DNA from: Bacteroidota bacterium
GTDB taxonomy: Bacteria; Bacteroidota; Bacteroidia; Chitinophagales; Chitinophagaceae
Reading direction: 5' to 3'
Length of the DNA stretch: 64,000 nucleotides
NCBI GenBank assembly: GCA_016183765.1
Contig: JACPEA010000008.1
Coordinates: forward strand, 98,962-162,961
Shown here: positions 20,166 to 29,068 of the stretch, one piece after another
How positions within the stretch are numbered: position 1 is the first letter of the stretch
Layout of the letters: each line of letters begins with the position of its first letter
Notes under the pieces: generated by a model
What the model was told of the DNA's origin: nothing
Seen by the model: only the letters and a program-made list of their open reading frames with translations
The model's database searches: none
Translations under genes and position numbers: made by a program

Positions 20166-20363
20166 CTATTTAGCTACAGAATAAGGTTTATGTGTAATCC
20201 TGGCTTTCCTGAAGGTCTGTTGAATTTTGTATAAAGTAGTTGTCATTAAAAAACGTTCTTTCAGACTTCGGTTTAAGCCAGCGCGTAATAAGTCCATTTC
20301 AGCCTTTTCGTAAAGGGCATCCTGGTCTTGCTCTTTTAATAGGTGCTTATTGTCTGACATCAT
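20166..20363 (-). CDS. Small charged protein paired with the nucleotidyltransferase
   Basis: A 65-residue soluble protein, mostly helical by composition, with a Leu/Arg-rich centre (RAGLNRSLKERFLMTTTLYK) and a basic C-terminus. I do not recognise a family. Its start lies 1 nt from the ABC exporter stop and its stop 10 nt from the nucleotidyltransferase start, so the three genes look translationally linked. Its size and position are those of an antitoxin or specificity partner, which is inference only. The second Met (20360) is an alternative start. Confidence 0.5.
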   Translation of the reverse strand: MMSDNKHLLKEQDQDALYEKAEMDLLRAGLNRSLKERFLMTTTLYKIQQTFRKARITHKPYSVAK

Positions 20364-20364
20364 T

Positions 20365-22182
20365 TTATACTAATACAGCCCGCTTTTTATCAAACTGCAT
20401 CTCATGCAATTTAGCATAAAATCCACCCATATTCAATAGCTCTTCATGGGTACCCATTTCTTTAACTTCTCCTTTATCCAGTACAATAATTTTATCTGCC
20501 TTACGGATGGTGGACAACCGGTGAGCGATCACGATGGAAGTGCGACCTGAGATCAGCGCCTCGGTGGCTTTTTCGATCAGCATCTCGCTTTCCGTATCTA
20601 TGGAGGATGTGGCTTCGTCTAAGATCAGGATCGCCGGATCATACAGCAAGGCCCGGATGAACGATAATAATTGCCTCTGGCCCAGGCTCAGGGTGCTACC
20701 CCGCTCCATCACATTATAATCGTACCCGCCTGGCAGTTGCCTGATAAACTCGTCCACACCGATCATTTTGGCCGCTTCTATCACCTGTTCACGGGAGATC
20801 TCGGGGTTCCGGAGCGTGATATTATCCATCACCGACCCCGAAAACAGGAATACATCCTGCAATACCACCCCGATATTCTTCCGAAGGCTATCCAGCTGGT
20901 ACTGCTCAATATTGACCCCGTCTATCCGGATCTCCCCCTTCTGGATATGGTATAACCGGTTCAGGAGGCGGATGATCGAGGTCTTACCGCTGCCCGTATG
21001 CCCTACCAGCGCCACCGTTTCGCCGGCTTTTACCGAGAAATGGATGTCTTTCAGCACATAATTGGGTTCGGCATAGGCAAAAGAAACATGATCGAACTCG
21101 ATACGGCCCTCCATTTGGGAGGGATGATAGGCATCTGCCGGTGATTCGGGCGTTACATCCGGGTTATCCAGCACTTTCAGTACCCTTTCTGCGGCGATCA
21201 TGCCCATCTGCAGCACATTGAATTTATCCGCGATCACCCGCAACGGGCGGAAGATCTGGTTCAGGTACAGGATGAACGCTACCAGCAGGCCCGCATCCAG
21301 CGACTGCCCGGCGATCCACCATACCAGTAAACCCGTACTCACCGCCAGCACCACTTCTACCACCGGAAAGAATACCGAATAGGCAAAAATGGCTTTGATA
21401 TTGGCATTCCGGTGTTCGGCATTGATCTTCTGAAACTTATTGAACTCACGGCCCTCGGCCGCAAAAGCCTGCACCACCTGCATACCCGTTATATGCTCCT
21501 GCACAAATGCGTTCAATGCCGCTACCGCATTGCGTACTCGGATAAAACTCTTGTTCACACTCTCCTTGAAATAATACGTGGCAATGATCATCACCGGGAA
21601 AGGCACCAGGCTGATCAGCGTCAGGCGCCAGTCGATCCAGAACATCGTGGCCAGCGTAATGATGATCGTGAGCAGATCGGCGATAATGGGGATCAACCCA
21701 TCCGAGAAAATATCGTTGATACTCTCAATATCATTGATCGTGCGGGTGGTCAGGGTACCGATCGGCGTTTTATCAAACTGCCCCAGGTTCAGGCTTAGTA
21801 TTTTCTGGTACACCGCATTACGCATATCTTTTACCACACTTTGTCCCATCCAGGCGGTCGCAAAACTGAACAGGAAACGGATAGCGGTCTCCACAAACAG
21901 GAAAATGACCTGGAAAATGCTCACTGCGATGATGAATTGGGTGGCATCCGAAAGATCGGCCCGGAACAGGAAATTTTCCAGCCAGCCCGGAACCGTTACG
22001 CTTTTACCGGTAGCCTTGTCCAGCGTCAACTGTATGAGAAAAGGACGGATGGGCGCAAATGCCGCCATCACAATAGCCAGCAGCAGGCTGACATAAAAAA
22101 AAGAGCGGTATGGCTTCACAAAACGGAAGACACGGCCTAACAACGAAAAATTGAATAGCTTCTTTTTGGGCGTATCACTCAT
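20365..22182 (-). CDS. ABC exporter (MsbA-like half transporter)
   Basis: A 605-residue fusion of a six-helix membrane domain (about 20-320) and an ATPase domain. Walker A is VGHTGSGKTS, the signature is LSLGQRQLL and Walker B is ILILDEATSSID. The order fits homodimeric lipid or drug exporters such as MsbA and LmrA; the substrate is unknown. The ATG at 22182 is chosen because a TACCTTTG promoter box at 22192-22199 overlaps the next upstream start (22194). Confidence 0.9.
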   Translation of the reverse strand: MSDTPKKKLFNFSLLGRVFRFVKPYRSFFYVSLLLAIVMAAFAPIRPFLIQLTLDKATGKSVTVPGWLENFLFRADLSDATQFIIAVSIFQVIFLFVETAIRFLFSFATAWMGQSVVKDMRNAVYQKILSLNLGQFDKTPIGTLTTRTINDIESINDIFSDGLIPIIADLLTIIITLATMFWIDWRLTLISLVPFPVMIIATYYFKESVNKSFIRVRNAVAALNAFVQEHITGMQVVQAFAAEGREFNKFQKINAEHRNANIKAIFAYSVFFPVVEVVLAVSTGLLVWWIAGQSLDAGLLVAFILYLNQIFRPLRVIADKFNVLQMGMIAAERVLKVLDNPDVTPESPADAYHPSQMEGRIEFDHVSFAYAEPNYVLKDIHFSVKAGETVALVGHTGSGKTSIIRLLNRLYHIQKGEIRIDGVNIEQYQLDSLRKNIGVVLQDVFLFSGSVMDNITLRNPEISREQVIEAAKMIGVDEFIRQLPGGYDYNVMERGSTLSLGQRQLLSFIRALLYDPAILILDEATSSIDTESEMLIEKATEALISGRTSIVIAHRLSTIRKADKIIVLDKGEVKEMGTHEELLNMGGFYAKLHEMQFDKKRAVLV

Positions 22183-22191
22183 GGTAAGGCA

Positions 22192-22199
22192 CAAAGGTA
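22192..22199 (-). promoter_or_regulatory. -7 promoter box TACCTTTG for the ABC exporter
   Basis: An exact TAnnTTTG match, 9 nt before the ATG at 22182. It excludes the in-frame start at 22194. Confidence 0.65.
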
Positions 22200-22248
22200 A
22201 GGGGTCTGGCTACAGGGTATTAGCCGATTATGGAAAAATCACGGGCCG

Positions 22249-22411
22249 GTGAGTAGTGAGTCGGCAATCGTGAGTGGTGAGTAGTGAGTCTCATATTTCA
22301 CCACTCATGGCAATGGGCAATGGTGAATTGTGAAAAATTGCCAATTCACAATTGACCATTCACTCCCTACTCCCTACTCACCACTCACCACTCACCACTC
22401 ACGACTCACCA
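22249..22411. repeat. Intergenic inverted repeat, GTGAGTA/ACTCACC type
   Basis: The left arm (22249-22290) has GTGAGTA, GTGAGTC, CGTGAGT and GGTGAGT words. The right arm (22357-22410) has CTCCCTA and repeated ACTCACC words. A shorter inner inverted pair (AATTGTGA with TCACAATT, about 22326-22352) sits in the loop. It lies in the divergent gap between the ABC exporter and relA, ending 9 nt before the relA promoter box. Confidence 0.8.
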
Positions 22412-22419
22412 TCCTTTCG

Positions 22420-22427
22420 TATCTTTG
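22420..22427 (+). promoter_or_regulatory. -7 promoter box TATCTTTG for the RelA/SpoT gene
   Basis: An exact TAnnTTTG match ending 9 nt before the ATG at 22437. The transcript would be almost leaderless, and an in-frame start at 22425 would lie inside the promoter. Confidence 0.65.
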
Positions 22428-22436
22428 TTACAGATT

Positions 22437-24698
22437 ATGGAGCAGGCACCGGAAACCATTACAGAACCAGTTGTACCCAAATACAACCTCAATCCCGAGC
22501 AGGAGAAGAACGAGATTGTGAGGCATTACCGCGCCCTGTTACGCGGGCTGCGTCCCAAGCTCAAGAAAGGCGATAAGGAACTGGTGCGCCAGGCATTTGA
22601 GATGGCTGCCAATGCACACAAGACCATGCGCCGGAAAAGCGGCGAACCCTATATCCTCCACCCCATTGCTGTAGCCATGATCTGCGTGGAGGAGATCGGC
22701 CTGGGCGTACGCAGTACCATCTGCGCCCTGCTGCATGATACCGTAGAAGATACCGATATCCACCTGGAAGATGTACAGCGGGAATTCGGAAGCGAGATCG
22801 CCAAAATCGTAGACGGACTGACCAAGATCTCGAGCGTAATGGACACCAATACCAGCCAGCAGGCCGAGAACTTTAAAAAGATCCTGCTTACGCTGACAGA
22901 CGATCCCAGGGTAATACTCATCAAACTGGCCGACCGTTTGCACAATATGCGCACGCTCGACAGCATGAAACGCGAGAAACAGCTGAAGATCGCCTCAGAA
23001 ACAGTTTGGGTATATGCCCCCCTGGCACACCGGATGGGATTGTACAACATCAAGACCGAGCTGGAAGACCTCTCCATGAAATACATGGAGCCCGAAGCCT
23101 ACCGCGAGATCGCACGCAAACTTTCTGAAACCAAACGGGAACGTACCCGTTATATCAACGAGTTCATCCGCCCGTTAAAAGAAAAAATGAACCAGGGAGG
23201 GTTTACTTTCGAGATCTATGGGCGCCCCAAAAGCATCCACTCCATCTGGAATAAGATCAAGAAAAAGTCCGTGGCATTTGAAGAAGTGTACGACCTCTTT
23301 GCCATCCGCGTGATACTGGACTCCACACCCGAAAAAGAAAAGGAAGATTGCTGGAAAGTATATTCCATGATCACCGACGAATATACCCCCTCCCCCGAGC
23401 GACTGCGCGACTGGCTCAGCAACCCGAAAAACAACGGTTACGAAGCTTTGCATACCACCGTGATGGGCCCGCAGGGAAAATGGGTGGAAGTGCAGATCCG
23501 TACCAAACGAATGAACGAGATCGCCGAAAAAGGCCTGGCCGCTCACTACAAATACAAGGAAGGCAATAGCGACGAGGACCGCTTTGATAAATGGTTTGGA
23601 CAGATCCGGGAAGTATTAAGTAACCAGGATACGGATGGCGTAGATTTCCTGCAGGATTTCAAAACCTCTTTCCTGGCAGAGGAAATTTACGTGTACACAC
23701 CAAAAGGGGAAGTGAAAATGTTGCCCACCGGCAGTACCGCGCTGGATTTTGCTTTTTCCATCCACTCGGCCATCGGCACCAAGTGTATCGGCGCCAAAGT
23801 ACACCACAGGCTGGTTCCCATCAGCCACAAACTGCGCAGCGGCGACCAGGTAGAGATCATCACCAGCAACAAACAGAAACCTTCCGAAGACTGGCTGGGC
23901 ATCGTGGTCACCGCCAAAGCCAAGAACAAGATCAAAGACGCCCTGCGCGAAGAAAAAAGGAAAATAGCGGAAGATGGCAAATATACCCTGCAAAGAAAAC
24001 TGGAAAACATGGGTGCCGCCTATTCGCAGAATAATATTGATGAACTGGTACAGTTCTACAAACTGCCTTCACCCTTAGACCTGCATTACAAGATCGCTAC
24101 CAAACTCATTGACCTGCGCGAACTGAAAGAGTTCCAGGTGCTGGGCGACAAACTGGAAGCACCCAAAGCCAAACCCGTTGTTCACGAAGTGAGCCCGGAA
24201 CAGTTACAGGCAAAACAGCTGAAACACAAAGATTCCGAATTGATCATCTTCGGCGAAAGCAGCGATAAGATCATGTACACACTGGCCAAATGCTGTCACC
24301 CCATCCCCGGCGATGACGTATTCGGTTTTGTGAGTACGGGCAAAGGACTCATCATTCACCGGACCAACTGCCCCAATGCCGCCCAACTGATGGCCAATTA
24401 CGGGCACAGGGTGGTAAAGACCAAATGGGCCAAGAACAAGGAGATATCCTTCCTGACCGGGCTGAAGATCGTTGGACTGGACGATGTGGGCGTTATCAAT
24501 AAGATCACGAACGTGATCAGCGGAGACCTCCGCATCAATATCGCCGGCCTTACCATCGAATCGCGCGAGGGACTCTTCGAGGGAACGATCAAGGTATTCG
24601 TTCATGACAAGGAAGAGCTGGAAGAACTGGTACTCCGGCTGAAAGAGCTGAATGGCATACAAACGGTCGATCGTTTTGAAATGGAAAATATTTCCTGA
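22437..24698 (+). CDS. Bifunctional (p)ppGpp synthetase/hydrolase (RelA/SpoT family)
   Basis: A 753-residue long RSH enzyme that makes and degrades the stringent-response alarmone. The order is: HD hydrolase domain with an intact HDTVEDT motif (about residue 101), synthetase domain (RPKSIHSIWNKI, near 263), TGS domain (LPTGSTALDFAF, near 431), a conserved-cysteine region (KCCHPIPGDDV, near 618) and a C-terminal ACT domain. The intact HD motif suggests both activities. The start at 22437 follows from the promoter at 22420-22427. It is monocistronic or leads into purA, which has its own promoter. Confidence 0.94.
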   Translation: MEQAPETITEPVVPKYNLNPEQEKNEIVRHYRALLRGLRPKLKKGDKELVRQAFEMAANAHKTMRRKSGEPYILHPIAVAMICVEEIGLGVRSTICALLHDTVEDTDIHLEDVQREFGSEIAKIVDGLTKISSVMDTNTSQQAENFKKILLTLTDDPRVILIKLADRLHNMRTLDSMKREKQLKIASETVWVYAPLAHRMGLYNIKTELEDLSMKYMEPEAYREIARKLSETKRERTRYINEFIRPLKEKMNQGGFTFEIYGRPKSIHSIWNKIKKKSVAFEEVYDLFAIRVILDSTPEKEKEDCWKVYSMITDEYTPSPERLRDWLSNPKNNGYEALHTTVMGPQGKWVEVQIRTKRMNEIAEKGLAAHYKYKEGNSDEDRFDKWFGQIREVLSNQDTDGVDFLQDFKTSFLAEEIYVYTPKGEVKMLPTGSTALDFAFSIHSAIGTKCIGAKVHHRLVPISHKLRSGDQVEIITSNKQKPSEDWLGIVVTAKAKNKIKDALREEKRKIAEDGKYTLQRKLENMGAAYSQNNIDELVQFYKLPSPLDLHYKIATKLIDLRELKEFQVLGDKLEAPKAKPVVHEVSPEQLQAKQLKHKDSELIIFGESSDKIMYTLAKCCHPIPGDDVFGFVSTGKGLIIHRTNCPNAAQLMANYGHRVVKTKWAKNKEISFLTGLKIVGLDDVGVINKITNVISGDLRINIAGLTIESREGLFEGTIKVFVHDKEELEELVLRLKELNGIQTVDRFEMENIS

Positions 24699-24773
24699 CC
24701 CTTTTTACACACTGCTTTTCCCAACCGCTAATATTTAATGCTGCGTTATTAGGATTTACTGACAGGCTTGGCT

Positions 24774-24781
24774 TATTTTTG
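24774..24781 (+). promoter_or_regulatory. -7 promoter box TATTTTTG for purA
   Basis: An exact TAnnTTTG match 21 nt upstream of the purA ATG at 24803. Confidence 0.6.
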
Positions 24782-24802
24782 CCCCTGATTCAAAATCATT
24801 TT

Positions 24803-26065
24803 ATGGTTGACGTTATTTTAGGTTTACAATGGGGAGATGAGGGAAAAGGGAAGATCGTGGATTACTTCGCCCCCCAATACGACATTATTGCCCGTTTCCA
24901 GGGCGGCCCCAATGCCGGGCACACATTGTATGTAGAGGGAAAGAAAATGGTATTACACCAGATCCCCTCAGGCATTTTTCACCAGAACAAAGTGAATGTG
25001 ATCGGTAACGGCGTGGTACTGGACCCCATTACCCTGAAAAAAGAATGTGAAGCGGTTGCCGCACATGGCGTGGATGTGAGAAAGAACCTGTTCATTTCAG
25101 AAAGGACCAATATCATCATCCCTACCCACAGGGCTTTGGATAAAGCATCTGAATTATCAAAAGGCGAGGGCAAGATCGGATCTACCCTGAAAGGCATCGG
25201 ACCCGCCTATATGGACAAAACCGGTCGCAACGCCCTGCGCGTTGGCGATATCCTGAACCCGAACTTCAAGGACCAATACAACGAACTTCGTGCAAAACAC
25301 CAGGTATTGCTGAACAACTTTCATTTCACCGAAGACATTTCCAGCTGGGAAGAGGAATTCTTTGAAGCCCTTGAATTCCTGAAAACGCTGAATGTGATCA
25401 ACTGTGAATACTTCATCAACGACCAGATCAGCAAAGGCAAAAAAGTACTGGCCGAAGGCGCCCAGGGAAGTATGCTGGATATAGATTTCGGAACATTCCC
25501 CTTTGTCACCTCATCCAATACCATTTCTGCCGGCGTTTGTACCGGACTGGGGGTTTCGCCCAAACAGATCAATGAAGTGATGGGTGTCACCAAAGCCTAT
25601 TGCACACGTGTAGGCGGCGGACCGTTCCCTACCGAACTGCAAGATGCTACCGGCGAAGAACTGAGAAAGATCGGTAACGAATTTGGTGCCACCACCGGCA
25701 GACCCCGCCGCTGCGGATGGATCGACCTGGTAGCCCTCCGGTATGCCTGTATGATCAATGGCGTTACCCAGGTGATCATGACCAAGGCCGACGTCCTGGA
25801 TGCATTCGCAGAATTGCAGGTTTGTACCGCCTACAGTATCAATGGAAAACAAACCAAAGAAGTTCCTTTCCAGATGTCTAAGGTGACCATCGAACCCGTA
25901 CTCAAATCTTTTGAAGGCTGGAACACCGATACCACCCAAATCAAGGAAGCAGCTGCCTTACCCGGCACAATGGGTAATTATATTAACTTTATCAACAGCG
26001 AGATCGGCGCACCGGTAAAATACGTTTCCAACGGACCCGGACGCGACCAGATCGTGGCATTATAA
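24803..26065 (+). CDS. purA: Adenylosuccinate synthase
   Basis: A 420-residue GTP-dependent enzyme joining IMP and aspartate, the first committed step to AMP. The N-terminal P-loop GLQWGDEGKGK (7-17) and GPNAGHT (about 38-44) are diagnostic. The catalytic residues are in these motifs: aspartate of WGDEGKG and histidine of AGHT. The ATG at 24803 gives the standard start MVDVILGLQWG; the upstream start at 24779 lies in the promoter box. Length is normal. Confidence 0.96.
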   Translation: MVDVILGLQWGDEGKGKIVDYFAPQYDIIARFQGGPNAGHTLYVEGKKMVLHQIPSGIFHQNKVNVIGNGVVLDPITLKKECEAVAAHGVDVRKNLFISERTNIIIPTHRALDKASELSKGEGKIGSTLKGIGPAYMDKTGRNALRVGDILNPNFKDQYNELRAKHQVLLNNFHFTEDISSWEEEFFEALEFLKTLNVINCEYFINDQISKGKKVLAEGAQGSMLDIDFGTFPFVTSSNTISAGVCTGLGVSPKQINEVMGVTKAYCTRVGGGPFPTELQDATGEELRKIGNEFGATTGRPRRCGWIDLVALRYACMINGVTQVIMTKADVLDAFAELQVCTAYSINGKQTKEVPFQMSKVTIEPVLKSFEGWNTDTTQIKEAAALPGTMGNYINFINSEIGAPVKYVSNGPGRDQIVAL

Positions 26066-26156
26066 AGAGTAATTGGCATTTCATTTGATACTGAAAAATT
26101 TTTTTGGTTAATATTAAATTGCGTTGAAATTTTACGCACATAATCTTATTAGAAAT

Positions 26157-26591
26157 ATGGCAGCGAAATCTGATAAGGATCCCAAATCCAAAGCAAAGAA
26201 CGCACCGGCAAAAAATGCCGACGCAAAACCTTCTTCCAAAAGCAAAAAACAGCTGGAAGAAGGGGAGGATGATTTAGACGAAGAGGAGGAGAACAACAAA
26301 CCTTCCAAAAAGACCGCGTCAAAAACCACCGGCAAAAAAACCGCAGGTGATGACGAGGATGATGAGGACCTGGATGAAGTTGACGACGATTGGGACAAAC
26401 CTGAAGAAGAAGACGAGTGGGATCCCGACTTCGACGAATTTGATATCCCAAAAAGCAAAGGCAAAAAAGCCGGCGGCAAAAAGAAAGGGGATGACGATGA
26501 TGATTTTAAACTGGACGAAGACTTCAAAGAATTCGACCTGTTCAACGATAAACCCGGTGGATTTGATGATGAAGAAGAGGATGATTTCTGA
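26157..26591 (+). CDS. Highly charged, disordered Lys/Asp/Glu-rich protein
   Basis: I do not recognise a family. The 144 residues are low complexity. The N-terminal third is Lys/Ala/Ser/Pro-rich (SKAKNAPAKNADAKPSSKSKK), resembling histone H1-like tails. Blocks of Asp/Glu alternate with Lys-rich linkers after that. Two related short motifs, DPDFDEFDIP (about 92) and DEDFKEFDLF (about 121), stand out as possible binding motifs. It should be largely unfolded. The ATG at 26157 is chosen; earlier in-frame starts add an unrelated hydrophobic start. It lies between purA and pabB on the same strand. Confidence 0.7.
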   Translation: MAAKSDKDPKSKAKNAPAKNADAKPSSKSKKQLEEGEDDLDEEEENNKPSKKTASKTTGKKTAGDDEDDEDLDEVDDDWDKPEEEDEWDPDFDEFDIPKSKGKKAGGKKKGDDDDDFKLDEDFKEFDLFNDKPGGFDDEEEDDF

Positions 26592-26609
26592 TCATCGCCC
26601 CTTACAACG

Positions 26610-27908
26610 GTGAAAAGAATAACCGCATCTTTCCCTGTACAGAATCTGGAGATAGGAAAACAACAAATGTTGGGCTGGGTTAACCGGTTCAACATTTGTT
26701 GTTTTCTGGATAACCACCAATACGGCTCCCGCCATAGTTCGGTGGAATGCCTGGCCGCCGCAGGTGCCGTGGAATGGTTCTCGCCCGAACAATCCGTTCT
26801 GGCCCGTTTACAACAGCGTTATATCAAAAACCGCGACTGGCTTTTTGGTCATCTGGCTTATGACCTGAAGAATACCCTTGCACCGCTGCAATCACAGCAC
26901 CCCGACGCCATCGGTTTTCCGGATATCGTTTTTTTCCGGCCAGAAACGGTGTTGCAGTTGCAGGATAACCGGTTAACCATCTCTTCTCTTACCCGGGACC
27001 CCGAAGCCATCTTCCGCGAGATCCAGGCCTGCGGATCAAACACCGGGCAGGAAGGGTCACGTGCTGTTCACATCAAAGCCCGTATCACCAAAGAAGCATA
27101 TATCCGCACGGTGGAAGCCATACGGAAACATATCCAGCGGGGCGACTGTTATGAACTCAATTTCTGCCAGGAATTCTATGCGGAGGAAACCCAGGTCGAT
27201 CCGCTTACTGTTTACCGCAGGTTAACAGAACTATCACCCAATCCATTTTCCTGTTTTTACAAACTGGAAGACAAATACCTGTTATGTGCCAGCCCGGAAA
27301 GATACCTGCAGAAAAAAGGTAACCGCCTGCTATCACAACCCATCAAGGGAACCTTACAACGGAACCTGGCAGATAACGCTGCTGACGAAGCTTTAAAGCA
27401 GGCTTTGTTCCAAAGTGAAAAAGACAGGAGTGAGAACGTGATGGTGGTAGACCTGGTCCGCAACGACCTGAGCCAGGTATGTAAAGAAGGATCGGTAACA
27501 GTAGATGAGTTGTTCGGCATCTACAGTTTTCCGCAGGTACACCAGATGATCTCTACGGTTTCGGGCGAATTAAAAGAAAATACAGGACTTGCAGAGATCC
27601 TGCAGGCCAGCTTTCCCATGGGCAGCATGACCGGTGCTCCCAAACGGCGGGTGATGGAGCTGATAGAACAATACGAATCCACCCGTCGCGGCATTTATTC
27701 CGGCGCGGTGGGATATATAAGCCCGGAAAACGATTTTGATTTCAACGTGGTCATCAGGAGCATCTTATACAATGCCTCCCAGCAGTACCTGAGTTACCTG
27801 GTTGGCGGCGGCATCACTTTTTACAGCGAGCCGGAAAAAGAATACGAAGAATGTTTGCTGAAAGCCACTGCCATCAAAAAAGTGCTGGAAACATTGTCAG
27901 AACGGTAA
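26610..27908 (+). CDS. pabB: Aminodeoxychorismate synthase component I
   Basis: A 432-residue chorismate-binding enzyme making 4-amino-4-deoxychorismate for folate. The lysine motif PIKGT (about residue 243) marks PabB rather than TrpE, and GSMTGAPK (near 336) is the conserved catalytic loop. The proposed start is a GTG at 26610; an in-frame ATG at 26667 is possible but would remove 19 residues, and it lies inside a 16-bp perfect inverted repeat (26657-26705). No glutamine amidotransferase domain is fused, so a PabA/TrpG partner is expected elsewhere. Confidence 0.88.
   Translation: MKRITASFPVQNLEIGKQQMLGWVNRFNICCFLDNHQYGSRHSSVECLAAAGAVEWFSPEQSVLARLQQRYIKNRDWLFGHLAYDLKNTLAPLQSQHPDAIGFPDIVFFRPETVLQLQDNRLTISSLTRDPEAIFREIQACGSNTGQEGSRAVHIKARITKEAYIRTVEAIRKHIQRGDCYELNFCQEFYAEETQVDPLTVYRRLTELSPNPFSCFYKLEDKYLLCASPERYLQKKGNRLLSQPIKGTLQRNLADNAADEALKQALFQSEKDRSENVMVVDLVRNDLSQVCKEGSVTVDELFGIYSFPQVHQMISTVSGELKENTGLAEILQASFPMGSMTGAPKRRVMELIEQYESTRRGIYSGAVGYISPENDFDFNVVIRSILYNASQQYLSYLVGGGITFYSEPEKEYEECLLKATAIKKVLETLSER
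26657..26705 (+). promoter_or_regulatory. 16-bp perfect inverted repeat inside the 5' end of pabB
   Basis: AAAACAACAAATGTTG (26657-26672) and its exact reverse complement (26690-26705) flank a 17-nt loop. The left arm contains the internal ATG at 26667. An RNA hairpin would hide that codon and slow ribosomes about 16-32 codons after the GTG start. Confidence 0.65.
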
Positions 27909-27942
27909 TAATCCGGGGAAAATCACCCGTGTTTACAGCCGT

Positions 27943-29007
27943 TTACCTGGATGCGGTACTTCTTCCCTCCAGTAAAGCGCGAACAGATTCCATCAGCAGG
28001 CTGTTTTTGCGGGCCTCAAATACGGGAACGGTTTCTTTGGGTAAACGCATGGGGTATTTTTTGCCTTCCGACAAGGTTTTGTCGAAACCGGGATTCCATT
28101 TATTAAACCTTGTAATATCCAGCGCCAGGGCGTTGGCGATGATCACAGAATTATAACGACCGCCAATTTCCACAACTGCGGTACTGGTCAGCTCATCGGA
28201 AGAAAGCTGTACTTCCTGCGGTTTGGCCGCCAATGCTTTTTGCACCTGCGTTTCGCTGGCCGTCATCGTGGTCCAGCCACCACTTCCTTCAAACACGAAA
28301 TGGGTACCAATGAACTTTTTTACGTGGTTACGGGTTTCTTCCGGCAAATAATACTGCAGGTCCCAGAAATCCCGGCTACTAGCCCTGCGTATCGCCTGCC
28401 TGACCCTTCCGGGGCCTCCGTTGTAGGCGGCCACAACCAGCAGCCAGTCGCCAAATTCCCCATACAGTTCCTTCATCAAACGGGCGGCCACATGGGTACT
28501 TTTGTAATAGTCGGTACGCTCATCCACGCCGCGGGTCTGCAAGCCAAAACGGCGGGCCTCATAATCCATCAGTTGCCAGGGCCCCACGGCACCGGCCCAG
28601 GATACCAGCCCAGAATTCAGGTGGCTTTCAATCACGCTCAGGTATTTCATCTCCCTGGGAATGCCGTACAGGCTCAATACGTTGTCGTACAGGTCAAAAT
28701 AGGGTTTGCCCCAGGATTTCATCCTTTCCAGTTCCTTGCCCTGTTTCCGGATATATTCCTGTACAAAAGATACGGCCCTGGGATTCAGCTGCGCCGCATA
28801 AGGACGCGAAGCATCGAAATGATTGGTGCTGAACAGGCTTTTAAAACCCGTTTTGCCGTCATTCAGCGTAGAATCGGCAATCTGTTCCGGGCTATCGTCC
28901 TCTGTAAACGACATAGCGCCCAGGCTGCCTGTCACAAAAGCAAAACCTACCAGGGTTAACTTGGCGATAGAGAGATGCGAACTGATACTGATTCCAAACC
29001 ACTGCAT
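27943..29007 (-). CDS. Lytic transglycosylase (MltD-like)
   Basis: A 354-residue exported murein hydrolase. The N-terminus has a signal or anchor helix (about residues 14-32). The SLT domain spans about 100-240, with the catalytic glutamate in LSVIESHLNS and the conserved AAYNGGPGRV near its end. The C-terminal region (about 275-335) resembles a LysM-like module (EIGGRYNSVIIANAL). I chose the ATG at 29007; starts upstream run into the gatA coding sequence. It lies downstream of gatA on the same strand. Confidence 0.85.
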   Translation of the reverse strand: MQWFGISISSHLSIAKLTLVGFAFVTGSLGAMSFTEDDSPEQIADSTLNDGKTGFKSLFSTNHFDASRPYAAQLNPRAVSFVQEYIRKQGKELERMKSWGKPYFDLYDNVLSLYGIPREMKYLSVIESHLNSGLVSWAGAVGPWQLMDYEARRFGLQTRGVDERTDYYKSTHVAARLMKELYGEFGDWLLVVAAYNGGPGRVRQAIRRASSRDFWDLQYYLPEETRNHVKKFIGTHFVFEGSGGWTTMTASETQVQKALAAKPQEVQLSSDELTSTAVVEIGGRYNSVIIANALALDITRFNKWNPGFDKTLSEGKKYPMRLPKETVPVFEARKNSLLMESVRALLEGRSTASR

Positions 29008-29068
29008 GTACAAAGGATTATTTGAAGGGATCACTTCTACGGTTAACCACCGTGAGCCGTTTTCCCAC

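Noticed and set aside
26132..26695. Reverse poly-serine open frame opposite the charged protein
   Set aside because: It is simply the antisense of Asp/Glu/Lys codon runs, with no independent evidence.
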